In this document: piece by piece, positions 1 to 8,604 of the stretch | Layout: the number at the start of each line of letters is the position of its first letter | How positions within the stretch are numbered: position 1 is the first letter of the stretch | Source of the DNA: Flavobacterium sp. M31R6 | GTDB lineage: Bacteria > Bacteroidota > Bacteroidia > Flavobacteriales > Flavobacteriaceae | Reading direction: 5' to 3' | DNA length: 64,000 nucleotides | NCBI RefSeq assembly: GCF_013284035.1 | Contig: NZ_CP054141.1 | Coordinates: 992,001 to 1,056,000 of the forward strand | Notes under the pieces: model-generated | What the model was told of the DNA's origin: nothing | The model's input: the letters and a program-made list of their open reading frames with translations, nothing else | The model's database searches: none | Position numbers and translations under genes: made by a program

Positions 1-2287
1 TTCGAGTTACAAAATCAAGCGAAGGCTTTAGTTTATTAAAAATATAAATTCTGTTAAAACCATGTTTGAACTGAAAAGACATGTATTCACTAGAGAAAAA
101 CTCATTGAAATACATGGTTTCAAAACTGTTTCTACCCGCAAAGGTAATTCTCTTAAAAATCGTTTCTTTGTTTAAATTATTTGGTGAGTTGCTGTATAAT
201 TGAGGGAGTGGTAAATCACCAAAGGCTCGTCCGGCTTCAAATAACAAAAAAGTTCGCTGACCATTTAAATACTTGATTTGGTAATCGGCTTTAAAGTCAA
301 TTTTGGTATAAGTAAAATCATTGTTCAAAACATCGGGAAGTGATTGAGTCACCTGAAAAGTAAACTTTGGAAACCTTTTTTCGGTTTCAATTCTTCCTGT
401 TGGGGTTTGCATATAATCACTGTATGGACTCCATTTCAAAGATATTGTTGCGGTTGTCATCGTGTAAGTCTTGTAGGACTTGCCATTCAGGTTGTAAGTA
501 TATTCGAATTGTGGGGTTACAAAAGTATTGGCAAGTGCGAAAACACTTTCCACTTTTGGAATGATTTTGGATTCTAATGCAATTCTCCAATGCTCATATC
601 TATAAAAAGTGTTGAAATTGATCGAACGTGGATCATAGATTTTGAAAGCTTTTTTTTCGACAACATAGTCGGTACTTGCAATGTCTCTAAGGTCATCGGT
701 ATAGCTTATTCCAATCCAAGTATTGGAGAATTTATCTATTCTGGCTCCAATTCCTAAATTATACTTGAAATCATAATCTCTTAAACCATAAGCCGTGTAA
801 CCTTCGAGACGGTATTTTTTGGAAAAAAAATCATTGGTTATACCGCCAATTCCTAATCGTAATCCTTCATAATTATTATAACTTAATATTTTACGTAAAT
901 TAAAATCCCAAATCTTAAAAGGGAGGTATCCAGTTAAGATTTTACGGCCAAAATTGAGCCTGCTCTCTATTCTTTTTTTTATCGAAATACTGTCTAATGA
1001 TAGATAGGTTTTCTCACTTCGGCTGTCCAAACTGTCTTTTCGGTATTCGACCCAAAAGCTTTCGGGTTTATTTATGGCATTCTCTTTAATCTCTACCTGA
1101 ACTATTGGCTTTTTGATTGCTACGGGAGTGGAGTATTGAATGTCAAAATTTGTTGTTTGGGAAAGCAGATAGATATAATCAGATTCGACTCTTTTCCTGG
1201 GAGTTAAGTCTTCTTTTATGTCGCCATCAAATTGAATTGTTCCTCCCAATATTTTTATATCATCATCATTGGTTCCTTTTACAATTTTAAACTTGGTTGC
1301 GGTAGGAAACCACAAATATTTTTCTGGAATGAATTGAAATTCATGAATTCCACTGATATCTAGTATCCCTTTGATACGCATAATTGCTTTTGCAACAGCA
1401 AAATTAACTTGATCGATGTACAAAATCCCTTCAAGACCAGCGGCTCTTTTCTCTTTTTTGTTTTTAAAGTAAACCATATAAGTGTTTCGACCATTTATGA
1501 CTACAGTGTCTAGTAGTTTGTAGTTATAATCATCCAAGGCATCATTTGCAATTGGACTTTTGTATTTGGTTTCGAAAAGCTCATATTTAGAATCGTATAT
1601 GGAGTATGATTGAAGGTTGAAAGTGAGTATTTCGTAAACAGGTTGTTTGAATCCTGCCATTCTCGTTCCTAAAATGGTTTCTTTCAATCTTTTGCCGTCG
1701 AATTGATATTTTGATACTTTCTCAGTTTGAAACAAATGCTGTTTCTTGATGAGTTGTTTGAATTTGTAATCAGTTGAATCCAGTTTTTTTAGATAAGTTT
1801 CATACGAATTGGTTACAAACACAGAGTCTATAGTTCCATTAATGGAGTCTGGATTGGCAGTAACGATGAGTTTATTGTAGGATTTGAATTCAAAGCTTTT
1901 GAGTTTTTTCTGCGGATTGTTTTCTGCTTTGTTCTGAATGGTCTTTTTTATAATGGCCAATGCTGGATTTTCATTAGAAACTAAAACTTCTTTGAGCTGG
2001 TTTGCTTTTTCAACAAGATCTATTTTATAAAATAGCTTATTGTTTTCTATACTAATCGTATTTTTTAAATAACCAATATAAGAAACGGTTATGGATGTTA
2101 TTTTGTTTTTGGATGAAATACTGAATTTTCCATCAACATCCGAAATGGTGTTGGAGCCGTCATTTGTAATGATAGAGGCAAATGGAAGTATTTTTTGGGT
2201 TGAAGCGTCTTTGACAATTCCATTTACTTGAAATTGCGCTTGAAGCGAAAGCGTAAAAAAGAAGAACAGTAAAAAAAAGTACTTCAT
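1..2287 (-). CDS. DUF5686 / carboxypeptidase-regulatory-like outer-membrane protein (3' end cut by window)
   Basis: An open frame runs from an ATG at 2287 to the left edge with no stop, giving about 762 residues without the C-terminus. It opens with a Sec signal peptide (Lys, then a Phe/Leu-rich stretch, ending LSLQAQ). A carboxypeptidase-regulatory-like beta-sandwich follows at about residues 20-105 (VNGIVKDAST, FASI, VSYIGY). The rest is a long region rich in aromatic and alternating residues, which resembles the DUF5686 outer-membrane barrel family of Bacteroidota. Function is not known; related proteins are thought to sit in the outer membrane. It lies downstream of pyrH and frr on the same strand but behind a strong terminator, so it probably has its own promoter. 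Family assignment is from remembered similarity, not a search. Confidence 0.85.
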   Translation of the reverse strand, partial: MKYFFLLFFFFTLSLQAQFQVNGIVKDASTQKILPFASIITNDGSNTISDVDGKFSISSKNKITSITVSYIGYLKNTISIENNKLFYKIDLVEKANQLKEVLVSNENPALAIIKKTIQNKAENNPQKKLKSFEFKSYNKLIVTANPDSINGTIDSVFVTNSYETYLKKLDSTDYKFKQLIKKQHLFQTEKVSKYQFDGKRLKETILGTRMAGFKQPVYEILTFNLQSYSIYDSKYELFETKYKSPIANDALDDYNYKLLDTVVINGRNTYMVYFKNKKEKRAAGLEGILYIDQVNFAVAKAIMRIKGILDISGIHEFQFIPEKYLWFPTATKFKIVKGTNDDDIKILGGTIQFDGDIKEDLTPRKRVESDYIYLLSQTTNFDIQYSTPVAIKKPIVQVEIKENAINKPESFWVEYRKDSLDSRSEKTYLSLDSISIKKRIESRLNFGRKILTGYLPFKIWDFNLRKILSYNNYEGLRLGIGGITNDFFSKKYRLEGYTAYGLRDYDFKYNLGIGARIDKFSNTWIGISYTDDLRDIASTDYVVEKKAFKIYDPRSINFNTFYRYEHWRIALESKIIPKVESVFALANTFVTPQFEYTYNLNGKSYKTYTMTTATISLKWSPYSDYMQTPTGRIETEKRFPKFTFQVTQSLPDVLNNDFTYTKIDFKADYQIKYLNGQRTFLLFEAGRAFGDLPLPQLYSNSPNNLNKETIFKRITFAGRNSFETMYFNEFFSSEYMSFQFKHGFNRIYIFNKLKPSLDFVTR

Positions 2288-2345
2288 AAAACGATTTGTT
2301 GCAAAATGTGTTCAATTACATTTTGTAATGGCAAAAATAACTATA

Positions 2346-2384
2346 AAAAAATCTGTCTTGTTCCTAAAAACGAGACAGATTTAT
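2346..2384 (-). terminator. Intrinsic terminator after frr
   Basis: An 11-bp stem (AATCTGTCTTG pairing with CGAGACAGATT, one G-U pair) is followed on the minus strand by a run of T. It sits just past the frr stop and before the DUF5686 gene, so it should end the pyrH-frr transcript. Confidence 0.8.
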
Positions 2385-2403
2385 TAATTGTAGAATCCAA
2401 AGA

Positions 2404-2967
2404 TTAAACTTTCATGATTTCGGCTTCTTTTACTGCCAGAAGTTCATCAATTTTTTTGATAAATGAATTAGTTAAGTTTTGAACTTCTTCTTCTGCGCTT
2501 TTGCAAATGTCTTCCGAAGTTCCTTCTTTTTCTAATTTTTTGATATCCGAATTAGCGTCTTTTCGGGCATTTCTAACACCAATTTTGGCATCTTCAGCTT
2601 CAGACTTGGCTTGTTTGGCTAGTTCACGTCTGCGGTCTTCGGTAAGAGGTGGGACACTAATGATAATCATGTCTCCGTTATTCATTGGGTTGAATCCAAG
2701 ATTGGCAACCATAATTGCTTTTTCAATAGGATGCAACATGTTTTTTTCAAAAGGTTGAAGCGTGATGGTTCTTGCATCAGGCACACTGATTTTTGATACT
2801 TGAGATAGTGGAGATGCCGATCCATAATAATCAACAAAAACACTTCCCAACATAGCAGGAGATGCTTTTCCGGCACGAATATTTAAAAAGGCTTTTTCTA
2901 AATGCTCGATAGAACCCGTCATAGATTCTTCTGTACTATCTAATATAAATTCAATTTCTTCTGTCAT
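2404..2967 (-). CDS. frr: Ribosome recycling factor
   Basis: Cytoplasmic factor that, with EF-G, splits the post-termination ribosome so that its subunits can be reused. The 187-residue length fits the family (about 185). Typical RRF features are seen: NIRAGKASPAML near the N-terminus, then YYGSASPLSQVSKISVPDAR, an EDRRREL motif and a helical, charged C-terminal part. It follows pyrH on the same strand with a 75-bp gap that contains a perfect inverted repeat. The pyrH-frr order is widely conserved and suggests co-transcription. The start at 2967 gives the usual N-terminal length. Confidence 0.97.
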   Translation of the reverse strand: MTEEIEFILDSTEESMTGSIEHLEKAFLNIRAGKASPAMLGSVFVDYYGSASPLSQVSKISVPDARTITLQPFEKNMLHPIEKAIMVANLGFNPMNNGDMIIISVPPLTEDRRRELAKQAKSEAEDAKIGVRNARKDANSDIKKLEKEGTSEDICKSAEEEVQNLTNSFIKKIDELLAVKEAEIMKV

Positions 2968-2995
2968 TTTTTTTAAGATTTCAGAGTTTAGACTT

Positions 2996-3031
2996 CAGTT
3001 TTCAGATTCTTGTACTGTCATCTGAAAACTG
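2996..3031. repeat. Perfect 12-bp inverted repeat between pyrH and frr
   Basis: CAGTTTTCAGAT at 2996-3007 and its exact reverse complement at 3020-3031 flank a 12-nt loop. No T-run follows on the minus strand, so this is not an obvious terminator. It could be an RNA hairpin that tunes expression of frr relative to pyrH. Similar CAGTTTTCAGA words recur near 7167. Confidence 0.7.
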
Positions 3032-3042
3032 CCTACTGCTTT

Positions 3043-3750
3043 TTATATGTTTACTACGGTTCCTATATTTTTCCCTTCACAAATTTTCAATAGATTCCCT
3101 ATTTTGTTCATGTCGAATACTACTATCGGTAATTTGTTTTCTTGGCTTAAAGTAAATGCAGTGGTATCCATTACATTTAATCCTTTTTTCAATACATCTT
3201 CAAAAGAGATGAAATCAAATTTTATTGCAGACTCATTTTTCTCTGGATCACAGTCATAAACACCATCTACACGAGTTCCTTTTAGAATCACATCAGCATT
3301 TATTTCGATACCACGTAAAACGGCAGCTGTATCTGTTGTGAAATATGGATTTCCGGTTCCTGCTCCAAAAATAACGATTCTTCCTTTTTCCAAGTGACGA
3401 TCAGCTCTTCTTTTGATATAAGGCTCTGCGATTGATTCCATTTTTAAGGCAGTTTGCAAACGGGTTTTCATGCCTTTATCTTCAAGGGCACCTTGCAATG
3501 CCATTCCGTTGATAACTGTGGCCAACATTCCCATATAATCTCCCTGTACTCTGTCCATCCCAGAACTGGCTCCTGCAACACCTCTAAAAATGTTTCCTCC
3601 ACCAATTACTATAGCGATTTCAACTCCTTTTTCGTGAATTTGCTTGATTTCGTCGGCATATTCGGCCAATCGTTTTGGGTCAATTCCGTATTGTAAATCA
3701 CCCATTAAAGCTTCACCACTCAATTTCAGAAGGATTCTTTTGTATTTCAT
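3043..3750 (-). CDS. pyrH: UMP kinase
   Basis: Phosphorylates UMP to UDP with ATP in pyrimidine nucleotide synthesis. At 235 residues it matches the bacterial, amino-acid-kinase-fold UMP kinase. Visible motifs are [12 protein letters not shown] at the N-terminus, [11 protein letters not shown] (phosphate-binding loop), the [16 protein letters not shown] segment, and [17 protein letters not shown] near the nucleotide site. It is the first gene of the pyrH-frr pair on the minus strand. No rpsB or tsf lies upstream in this window; the 273-bp gap upstream (3751-4023) shows no gene. Confidence 0.97.
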   Translation of the reverse strand: MKYKRILLKLSGEALMGDLQYGIDPKRLAEYADEIKQIHEKGVEIAIVIGGGNIFRGVAGASSGMDRVQGDYMGMLATVINGMALQGALEDKGMKTRLQTALKMESIAEPYIKRRADRHLEKGRIVIFGAGTGNPYFTTDTAAVLRGIEINADVILKGTRVDGVYDCDPEKNESAIKFDFISFEDVLKKGLNVMDTTAFTLSQENKLPIVVFDMNKIGNLLKICEGKNIGTVVNI

Positions 3751-4023
3751 CAGTCAGTTTTTGTTTTTTAAGGTCTCCCTTCGTTATCGAAAGTAAATTG
3801 CATCACTGATTGGGTTCAATGCTGTCAAATTTGTGCAAATATAGACATATTCTGTTTTTTTTGAAAATAGTGCTCCTTAAATATTTAAATTAAGTTTATT
3901 GGTGACTATTTCGTACTCTTATTTTGATACTAATGCGCTGAGAGTCTATGTTTTTATAATGTTTAAAGCTTTTTTTAGAAGTCAGAATATTATTTTTCGT
4001 TTTTCAAATAGGCTGTTTAAATC

Positions 4024-4830
4024 TTAGCAACTTATTAATTTTGCGTCTAGCGATGAGTTAAGTTTTTTATAAGTTTTTTTTGCCGATTCGTATCCAATAT
4101 CGAAAATTGCTTCCATTTTGGATTTGCTGGTTTCGAATGTACTATAGAGTGATAAAGCTTCGGGTTCTATCAACCAGTCGCAATGATCAAATTTATGTAT
4201 GCTGGAATTGGCCGAGAATAGATCAAAAGCTCTAGCGGTTACCGATTTGATGGAAGTTAAATCTTTGGCTTCTATTTTTTGGATTGGACTAACATAAACG
4301 CCAATTAAAGTGTCGCATTTCTCTTTTAAAATATCGGTTGGAAAATGATTGAGAATACCTCCGTCACTATAAAGTTTTCCGTTAAATTCATAAGGAGACA
4401 TTACTCCCGGAAATGATGATGAGGCTAAGATTGCATCTATTGTTTTGGTTTCGGGGCCAAATATTTTTGATTTTCCTTTAATCATATCGGTTGCGGTAAT
4501 GTGAACAGGAATTTTAAGTTCAGACAAAGTAGTGTCTTTAAATATTTCATAGAAATATTCTTTGAATGACTCCGAATCAATTAGTCCAGCTTTGGAGAAT
4601 GTAAAATGTTTCCAATGAAAAAAATATATGGATTTAAAGAATTCCAAAATAGCATCGGGCGATTTACCACTTCCGTATAAAGCAGCGACAATTGAACCAG
4701 CACTTGAACCTGCAATTTGGGTAGGAACGATATTTTTTTCTTCCAAAAATTTTAAAACGCCAGCATGCGCGATGCCTTTTGATCCACCGCCGGATAGTAT
4801 TAAACCGATTGATTTTGATTTGCTGTCCAT
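4024..4830 (-). CDS. Patatin-like phospholipase (RssA/YlbK type)
   Basis: A 268-residue single-domain patatin-fold lipid acyl hydrolase. The catalytic parts are visible: glycine-rich oxyanion loop GLILSGGGSKG (residues 9-19), nucleophile elbow GSSAG with Ser43, and the partner Asp in the SDGG motif (about residue 170). There is no signal peptide or membrane helix, so it is probably cytoplasmic or membrane-associated. Such proteins hydrolyse phospholipids or acyl esters, but the natural substrate here cannot be read from the sequence. It stands alone, divergent from the thioredoxin-like gene to its right. Confidence 0.9.
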   Translation of the reverse strand: MDSKSKSIGLILSGGGSKGIAHAGVLKFLEEKNIVPTQIAGSSAGSIVAALYGSGKSPDAILEFFKSIYFFHWKHFTFSKAGLIDSESFKEYFYEIFKDTTLSELKIPVHITATDMIKGKSKIFGPETKTIDAILASSSFPGVMSPYEFNGKLYSDGGILNHFPTDILKEKCDTLIGVYVSPIQKIEAKDLTSIKSVTARAFDLFSANSSIHKFDHCDWLIEPEALSLYSTFETSKSKMEAIFDIGYESAKKTYKKLNSSLDAKLISC

Positions 4831-5006
4831 TTTATAAAAATATGCATTTTGTTTGTTACAAAGTGATTTTTATCACGTTTTTAAACAACGGGTATTGTTA
4901 ATTTTGCTTCAAATAAATTTGTATAATGAAATGAGCATGTCGTCATTGGAAGTATACACCAATGAAGATGTGCCGTTTTATGAAACAAAGGGAAAAAGAT
5001 TTAGTT

Positions 5007-5624
5007 ATGAAAAGTTCAGTAGCGAAGGCTTTGTTTAATAGTTATACTTATCAAGAATACAAAAAAATCGTATCCGATTTGCTATCCGAAGGAAAGTCAA
5101 CCGGAATCGAACAATCGGAAGATTTACTGCAATATAGTGTCTTAAACGAAATCCGTTTGAAACGTTTGGATAAAACAATAAGCGTTCCGGAGGACGTCAG
5201 TTCCAAATTAAAAGCACTTGAAAAAGAATATATTTGGATGGTCATCGCCGAAGGCTGGTGCGGGGATGCAGCCCAGATTTTGCCAATATTGAATAAAATG
5301 GCTTTAGAATCGGATAAGATAGATTTGAAAATTGTTTTACGTGATTTGAATGATGATTTAATGAATCAATTTTTGACTAATGGAGCCAGAGCCATTCCAA
5401 AACTCCTTATAATTGATAAAGAATTAGGTAAGGTTTGCAACCATTGGGGACCAAGACCAAAAGGTGCTTCGGATTTAATTAAAAACTACAAAGAAGAGTT
5501 TGGCATTGTAGATGAAGAGGCAAAAAGACAATTGCAACTGTGGTATTTACACGACAAAGGATTCTCTGTTCAAAACGAAGTAGTTGAGATGATGTATTCT
5601 ATAGAGGAATGCGTTGGCGTATAA
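5007..5624 (+). CDS. Thioredoxin-family protein with single-cysteine WCGD site
   Basis: A 205-residue cytoplasmic protein. The thioredoxin-like core starts near residue 70 with WMVIAEGWCGDAAQ, where the usual CxxC is reduced to one Cys followed by Gly-Asp. A disulfide oxidoreductase role is therefore unlikely by the standard mechanism; a thiol peroxidase-like, bacilliredoxin-like or adaptor role is possible. The same frame stays open upstream to an ATG at 4962. I prefer 5007 because family members begin close to the SVAKAL / YTYQEYKK segment. A good TAATTTTG promoter box lies at 4899-4906, which would leave a leader of about 95 nt. Confidence 0.85.
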   Translation: MKSSVAKALFNSYTYQEYKKIVSDLLSEGKSTGIEQSEDLLQYSVLNEIRLKRLDKTISVPEDVSSKLKALEKEYIWMVIAEGWCGDAAQILPILNKMALESDKIDLKIVLRDLNDDLMNQFLTNGARAIPKLLIIDKELGKVCNHWGPRPKGASDLIKNYKEEFGIVDEEAKRQLQLWYLHDKGFSVQNEVVEMMYSIEECVGV

Positions 5625-5632
5625 AAAGAATT

Positions 5633-5661
5633 AAGTAATTTTAATTTTTAAAAATTACTCT
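5633..5661. terminator. AT-rich bidirectional terminator between the thioredoxin-like gene and truB
   Basis: GTAATTTT (5635-5642) pairs with AAAATTAC (5651-5658) around an A/T loop, followed by TCTTTTTT. It lies between the converging 3' ends and overlaps the last codons of truB. Confidence 0.5.
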
Positions 5662-6356
5662 TTTTTAGGACTTAAAGTAGCCTCAAAATCATTTACATCT
5701 ATAGCATCATTTACATTGTAATCGCCAATTTTCGTGCGTCGCAAAACCGTTAAATGCGATCCTGAATTCATGGCGCGTCCAAAATCATACGCCAAGGAGC
5801 GAATGTAAGTTCCTTTGCTGCAAACTACCCTAAAATCGACTTCAGGAAGTGCAATTCTTGTGATTTCAAATTCATGTATAGTAGTTTTTCTCGAAGCAAT
5901 TTCTACCGTTTCCCCAGCTCGGGCATGTTCGTATAAACGTACACCGTCTTTTTTTATGGCCGAAAAAATAGGCGGTTTTTGATCAATTTCACCCAAAAAC
6001 TGTTTTACGGTTTCGTGAATTAGAGATTCGTTGATATGATTTGTCGGGAAAGTTTTGTCAATTTCGGTTTCCAAATCATAGGATGGTGTAGTGGCTCCAA
6101 TATAGAACGTTCCAGTATATTCTTTGGGTTGTCCCTGTAATTCGGCAATTTTTTTGGTAAATTTTCCAGTACAAACCAATAATAATCCAGAAGCCAAAGG
6201 ATCCAAAGTTCCTGCGTGTCCAATCTTGAATTTTTTTGGCAATCCAGCTTTATTGATTAAGGCATATTTAAGTTTGTTTACCGCCTGAAAGGAAGTAAAA
6301 TGCAAAGGTTTGTCAATTAAGAGAACTTGGCCGTTTAAAAAATCTTCAGTTGTCAT
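5655..6356 (-). CDS. truB: tRNA pseudouridine(55) synthase
   Basis: Converts U55 of tRNA to pseudouridine in the T-loop. At 233 residues it is the short form, lacking the long C-terminal extension. Motifs are LLIDKPLHFTSF at the N-terminus, the catalytic segment GHAGTLDPLASGLL with Asp52, the KEYTGTFYIG strand, and CSKGTYIRSLAYDFG (residues about 180-194). Its start codon overlaps the stop of uppP by one base, so translation is probably coupled. It is the last gene of the ftsX-DUF3098-uppP-truB cluster, an order common in Bacteroidota. Confidence 0.96.
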   Translation of the reverse strand: MTTEDFLNGQVLLIDKPLHFTSFQAVNKLKYALINKAGLPKKFKIGHAGTLDPLASGLLLVCTGKFTKKIAELQGQPKEYTGTFYIGATTPSYDLETEIDKTFPTNHINESLIHETVKQFLGEIDQKPPIFSAIKKDGVRLYEHARAGETVEIASRKTTIHEFEITRIALPEVDFRVVCSKGTYIRSLAYDFGRAMNSGSHLTVLRRTKIGDYNVNDAIDVNDFEATLSPKKE

Positions 6357-7153
6357 TAAAGTACGGTCAAAGGATGAATGAAAAAGTGTATTGCCAATAA
6401 TATGATTCCTGCAATAATTCGGTAATAACCAAAAACTTTAAATCCATTTTTTGTCAAAAATCCGATGAAGCTTTTAATCGCCAAAAGGGCAACAATAAAA
6501 GCAACCACATTTCCTATAATTAAGAAATTGATTTGGTCGTCGTTCAAAACAAAACCATCTTTGTAATAATCGTAACATTTTTTTACAGTAGCACCCAGCA
6601 TTGTTGGAACCGCAAGGAAAAAAGAGAATTCTGCGGCAGATGTGCGAGATAGTTTCTGAGACATTCCGCCAACAATTGTCGCGCCACTTCTGGAAACTCC
6701 AGGAATCATTGCAAGGCATTGGAACAAACCTATTTTTAAAGCTTGAAGATAAGTGATTTCTTGAGTCGTTTCGGAAGCTGTGGCACTGTTGAACCATTCA
6801 TCTACTTTTAATAAAATGATTCCACCTATCAATAATGAAACGGCGACAGTCACTGGATTTTCGAGCAAAGCATCAATTTTTTTACTGAAAAGTAATCCGA
6901 AAACAACTGCGGGAATAAAAGCAACCAATAATTTGAAATAAAAATCAAAGGATTGAAAAAAGCGTTTGAAATACAAAACTACCACTGAAAGGATTGCTCC
7001 CAATTGAATCACAATAGTAAAAAGTTTGGTAAAATCATCGTGTGCAATTCCAAAAAAAGAAGAGGCAATAATCATATGCCCTGTAGAAGAAATAGGTAAA
7101 AATTCAGTAATTCCTTCGATAATGGCAAGGATGATAGCTTGTAATGTATTCAT
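6356..7153 (-). CDS. uppP: Undecaprenyl-diphosphatase
   Basis: Integral membrane phosphatase that turns undecaprenyl diphosphate into the monophosphate, recycling the lipid carrier for peptidoglycan and glycan export (BacA/UppP family). The 265-residue length is typical. The two catalytic signatures are present: [17 protein letters not shown] (residues 13-29) and [10 protein letters not shown] (about 158-167). At least seven hydrophobic helices are apparent. It sits between the DUF3098 gene and truB, overlapping truB by one base. Confidence 0.96.
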   Translation of the reverse strand: MNTLQAIILAIIEGITEFLPISSTGHMIIASSFFGIAHDDFTKLFTIVIQLGAILSVVVLYFKRFFQSFDFYFKLLVAFIPAVVFGLLFSKKIDALLENPVTVAVSLLIGGIILLKVDEWFNSATASETTQEITYLQALKIGLFQCLAMIPGVSRSGATIVGGMSQKLSRTSAAEFSFFLAVPTMLGATVKKCYDYYKDGFVLNDDQINFLIIGNVVAFIVALLAIKSFIGFLTKNGFKVFGYYRIIAGIILLAIHFFIHPLTVL

Positions 7154-7257
7154 TTTGTGAAAGTTTTCAGTTTTCAGACTCGGGCGATAGCGAACTGGCG
7201 AAGCATTTCAGTTTCCAGACTGTTACTAACTGAACACTGAATACTGACGACTGCTTA

Positions 7258-7497
7258 CTATTTTTTAGGGTTTTTAAGAATGGCATAAATGGTAATTCCA
7301 AATCCAATTAAAACGGTGGTTGGAGCCAAACGAATTCTACGGAAATCAAATACAGAGTCGTTAAAAACATTAGGATCATCGCTTCCTCCACCAGACATTA
7401 GTATAAATCCCAATGCAATTACTCCAATTCCAATCAATAGAAATTTATAGTTTATTTTTTCAAAAAGGAATTCGTGTTTGTGTTCTTCGTTTTTCAT
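7258..7497 (-). CDS. DUF3098 small membrane protein
   Basis: A 79-residue protein with two hydrophobic helices (about residues 18-35 and 58-72), joined by a Gly/Ser/Asp-rich loop and FDFRRIRLAP. It matches the DUF3098 family, found almost only in Bacteroidota and usually between ftsX and uppP, as here. Function is unknown. The position suggests a link to division or envelope assembly, but this is inference from neighbourhood only. Confidence 0.85.
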   Translation of the reverse strand: MKNEEHKHEFLFEKINYKFLLIGIGVIALGFILMSGGGSDDPNVFNDSVFDFRRIRLAPTTVLIGFGITIYAILKNPKK

Positions 7498-7500
7498 TTT

Positions 7501-7528
7501 GTCATTGCGAGGGACGAAGCAATCTCAT
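7501..7528. repeat. Dispersed palindromic intergenic motif
   Basis: The segment beginning GTCATTGCGAGGGACGAAGC can fold through ATTGC/GCAAT. The same kind of word (cattgcgag-n-acgaagcaatctc) is known from memory as a widely scattered intergenic repeat in several bacterial phyla. Only one copy is seen in this window. It sits in the spacer between ftsX and the DUF3098 gene. Confidence 0.45.
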
Positions 7529-7589
7529 CCGCTGTTTTAAATTTATGTTTTATTACTGAAATCTGCAGTCTAAAATCTGCAATCTAAAA

Positions 7590-8465
7590 TTAATAAAGAT
7601 CGTCTGTTCTTAAATTCAAGAAACGTTGCGTTGCAAAATAAGTACTTAACCACGTGATTAAAACGCCAAGTCCAAATACGGCAACCAATACAAGTCCTAT
7701 CAATAACTTGTCATCTAGGATGCCAAGGTCTGGAAAGCTGTTTTCAAGATAAATCAAAACACCTATTAAGGCAAGAATAGCAAGTCCTGCGCCAATCATT
7801 CCCAATTTTATGCTGCGCATTACAAAAGGCTTTCTGATAAAGGCTTTGGTTGCACCTACCATTTGCATGGTTTTGATGATAAATCGGTTGGAATATATCG
7901 ACAGACGCAATGAGCTGTTGATTAAAAGTACTGCAATAAAAGTCAAGAAAGCACTAACAATTAAAATCCACATACTGACTTTTTTGATGTTGTCGTTTAC
8001 TAAGTTGACCAATTGTTTGTCATAAACAATATCTGAAACCATTGCGTTTTTGCGTAAATGGGATTCGATTTTTGCTATACTGTCTCTTTCAACGTAATCC
8101 GCTTTTAAATGAATGTCGTATGAATTTTGCAAAGGATTTTCGCCCAAAAAGGTCACGAAATCTTCACCAATAATGTCAGTGTGTTCTTTTGCTGCCTGTT
8201 CTTTGGAAACGTAGACGAAAGTTTTAGAAAACTTGGTGGTTTTCAGTTCCTGTCCAAAGGCCTTAAGAATAGAGTCATTGGCTTCATTTTTAAAAAAAAC
8301 AGTCATTGCTATTTTTTCTCTGAAGTCATCGGCCAGTTTTTTGGAATTGATAATAAAAAATCCCAATATGCCTAGTAGAAATAATACTAAGAATACACTT
8401 AGCACTACTGAAAAATAAGAGGAAATTAACCTGCGCTTTTGAAACTTTTCAAAGGATGAACTCAT
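7590..8465 (-). CDS. ftsX: Cell-division protein FtsX-like permease
   Basis: The 291-residue protein has the FtsX layout: a cytoplasmic N-terminal stretch, a first membrane helix (about 17-40), an extracytoplasmic domain (about 41-165), then three helices towards the C-terminus. The segments SSLRLSIYSNRFIIKTMQMVGAT and FIRKPFVMRSIKLGMIG match the coupling region that contacts FtsE. FtsEX transmits ATP hydrolysis to cell-wall amidases during division. No ftsE is present nearby, which is usual when it is encoded elsewhere. First gene of the cluster with DUF3098, uppP and truB. Confidence 0.92.
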   Translation of the reverse strand: MSSSFEKFQKRRLISSYFSVVLSVFLVLFLLGILGFFIINSKKLADDFREKIAMTVFFKNEANDSILKAFGQELKTTKFSKTFVYVSKEQAAKEHTDIIGEDFVTFLGENPLQNSYDIHLKADYVERDSIAKIESHLRKNAMVSDIVYDKQLVNLVNDNIKKVSMWILIVSAFLTFIAVLLINSSLRLSIYSNRFIIKTMQMVGATKAFIRKPFVMRSIKLGMIGAGLAILALIGVLIYLENSFPDLGILDDKLLIGLVLVAVFGLGVLITWLSTYFATQRFLNLRTDDLY

Positions 8466-8604
8466 AGTATATCTAAATTATGCGGTAAAAATAATAAACA
8501 TATTCTTTAATTTGAAGTTAATAACTCCCAAAGTTTTAACTTTTGTGTAAATAACTCGCATTAGAGGTTGAATAGCTGAAGGTTGATTGGTTTTTACCGC
8601 CAAT

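Noticed and set aside
344..577. Short plus-strand open frames in the first kilobase
   Set aside because: They lie antisense within the DUF5686 gene, whose minus-strand frame is open from 2287 to the window edge with clear family sequence.
4853..4961. Longer N-terminal frame for the thioredoxin-like protein
   Set aside because: The frame starting at 4853 is a different frame and stops at 5038; the thioredoxin frame itself gives no family-like sequence before 5007.
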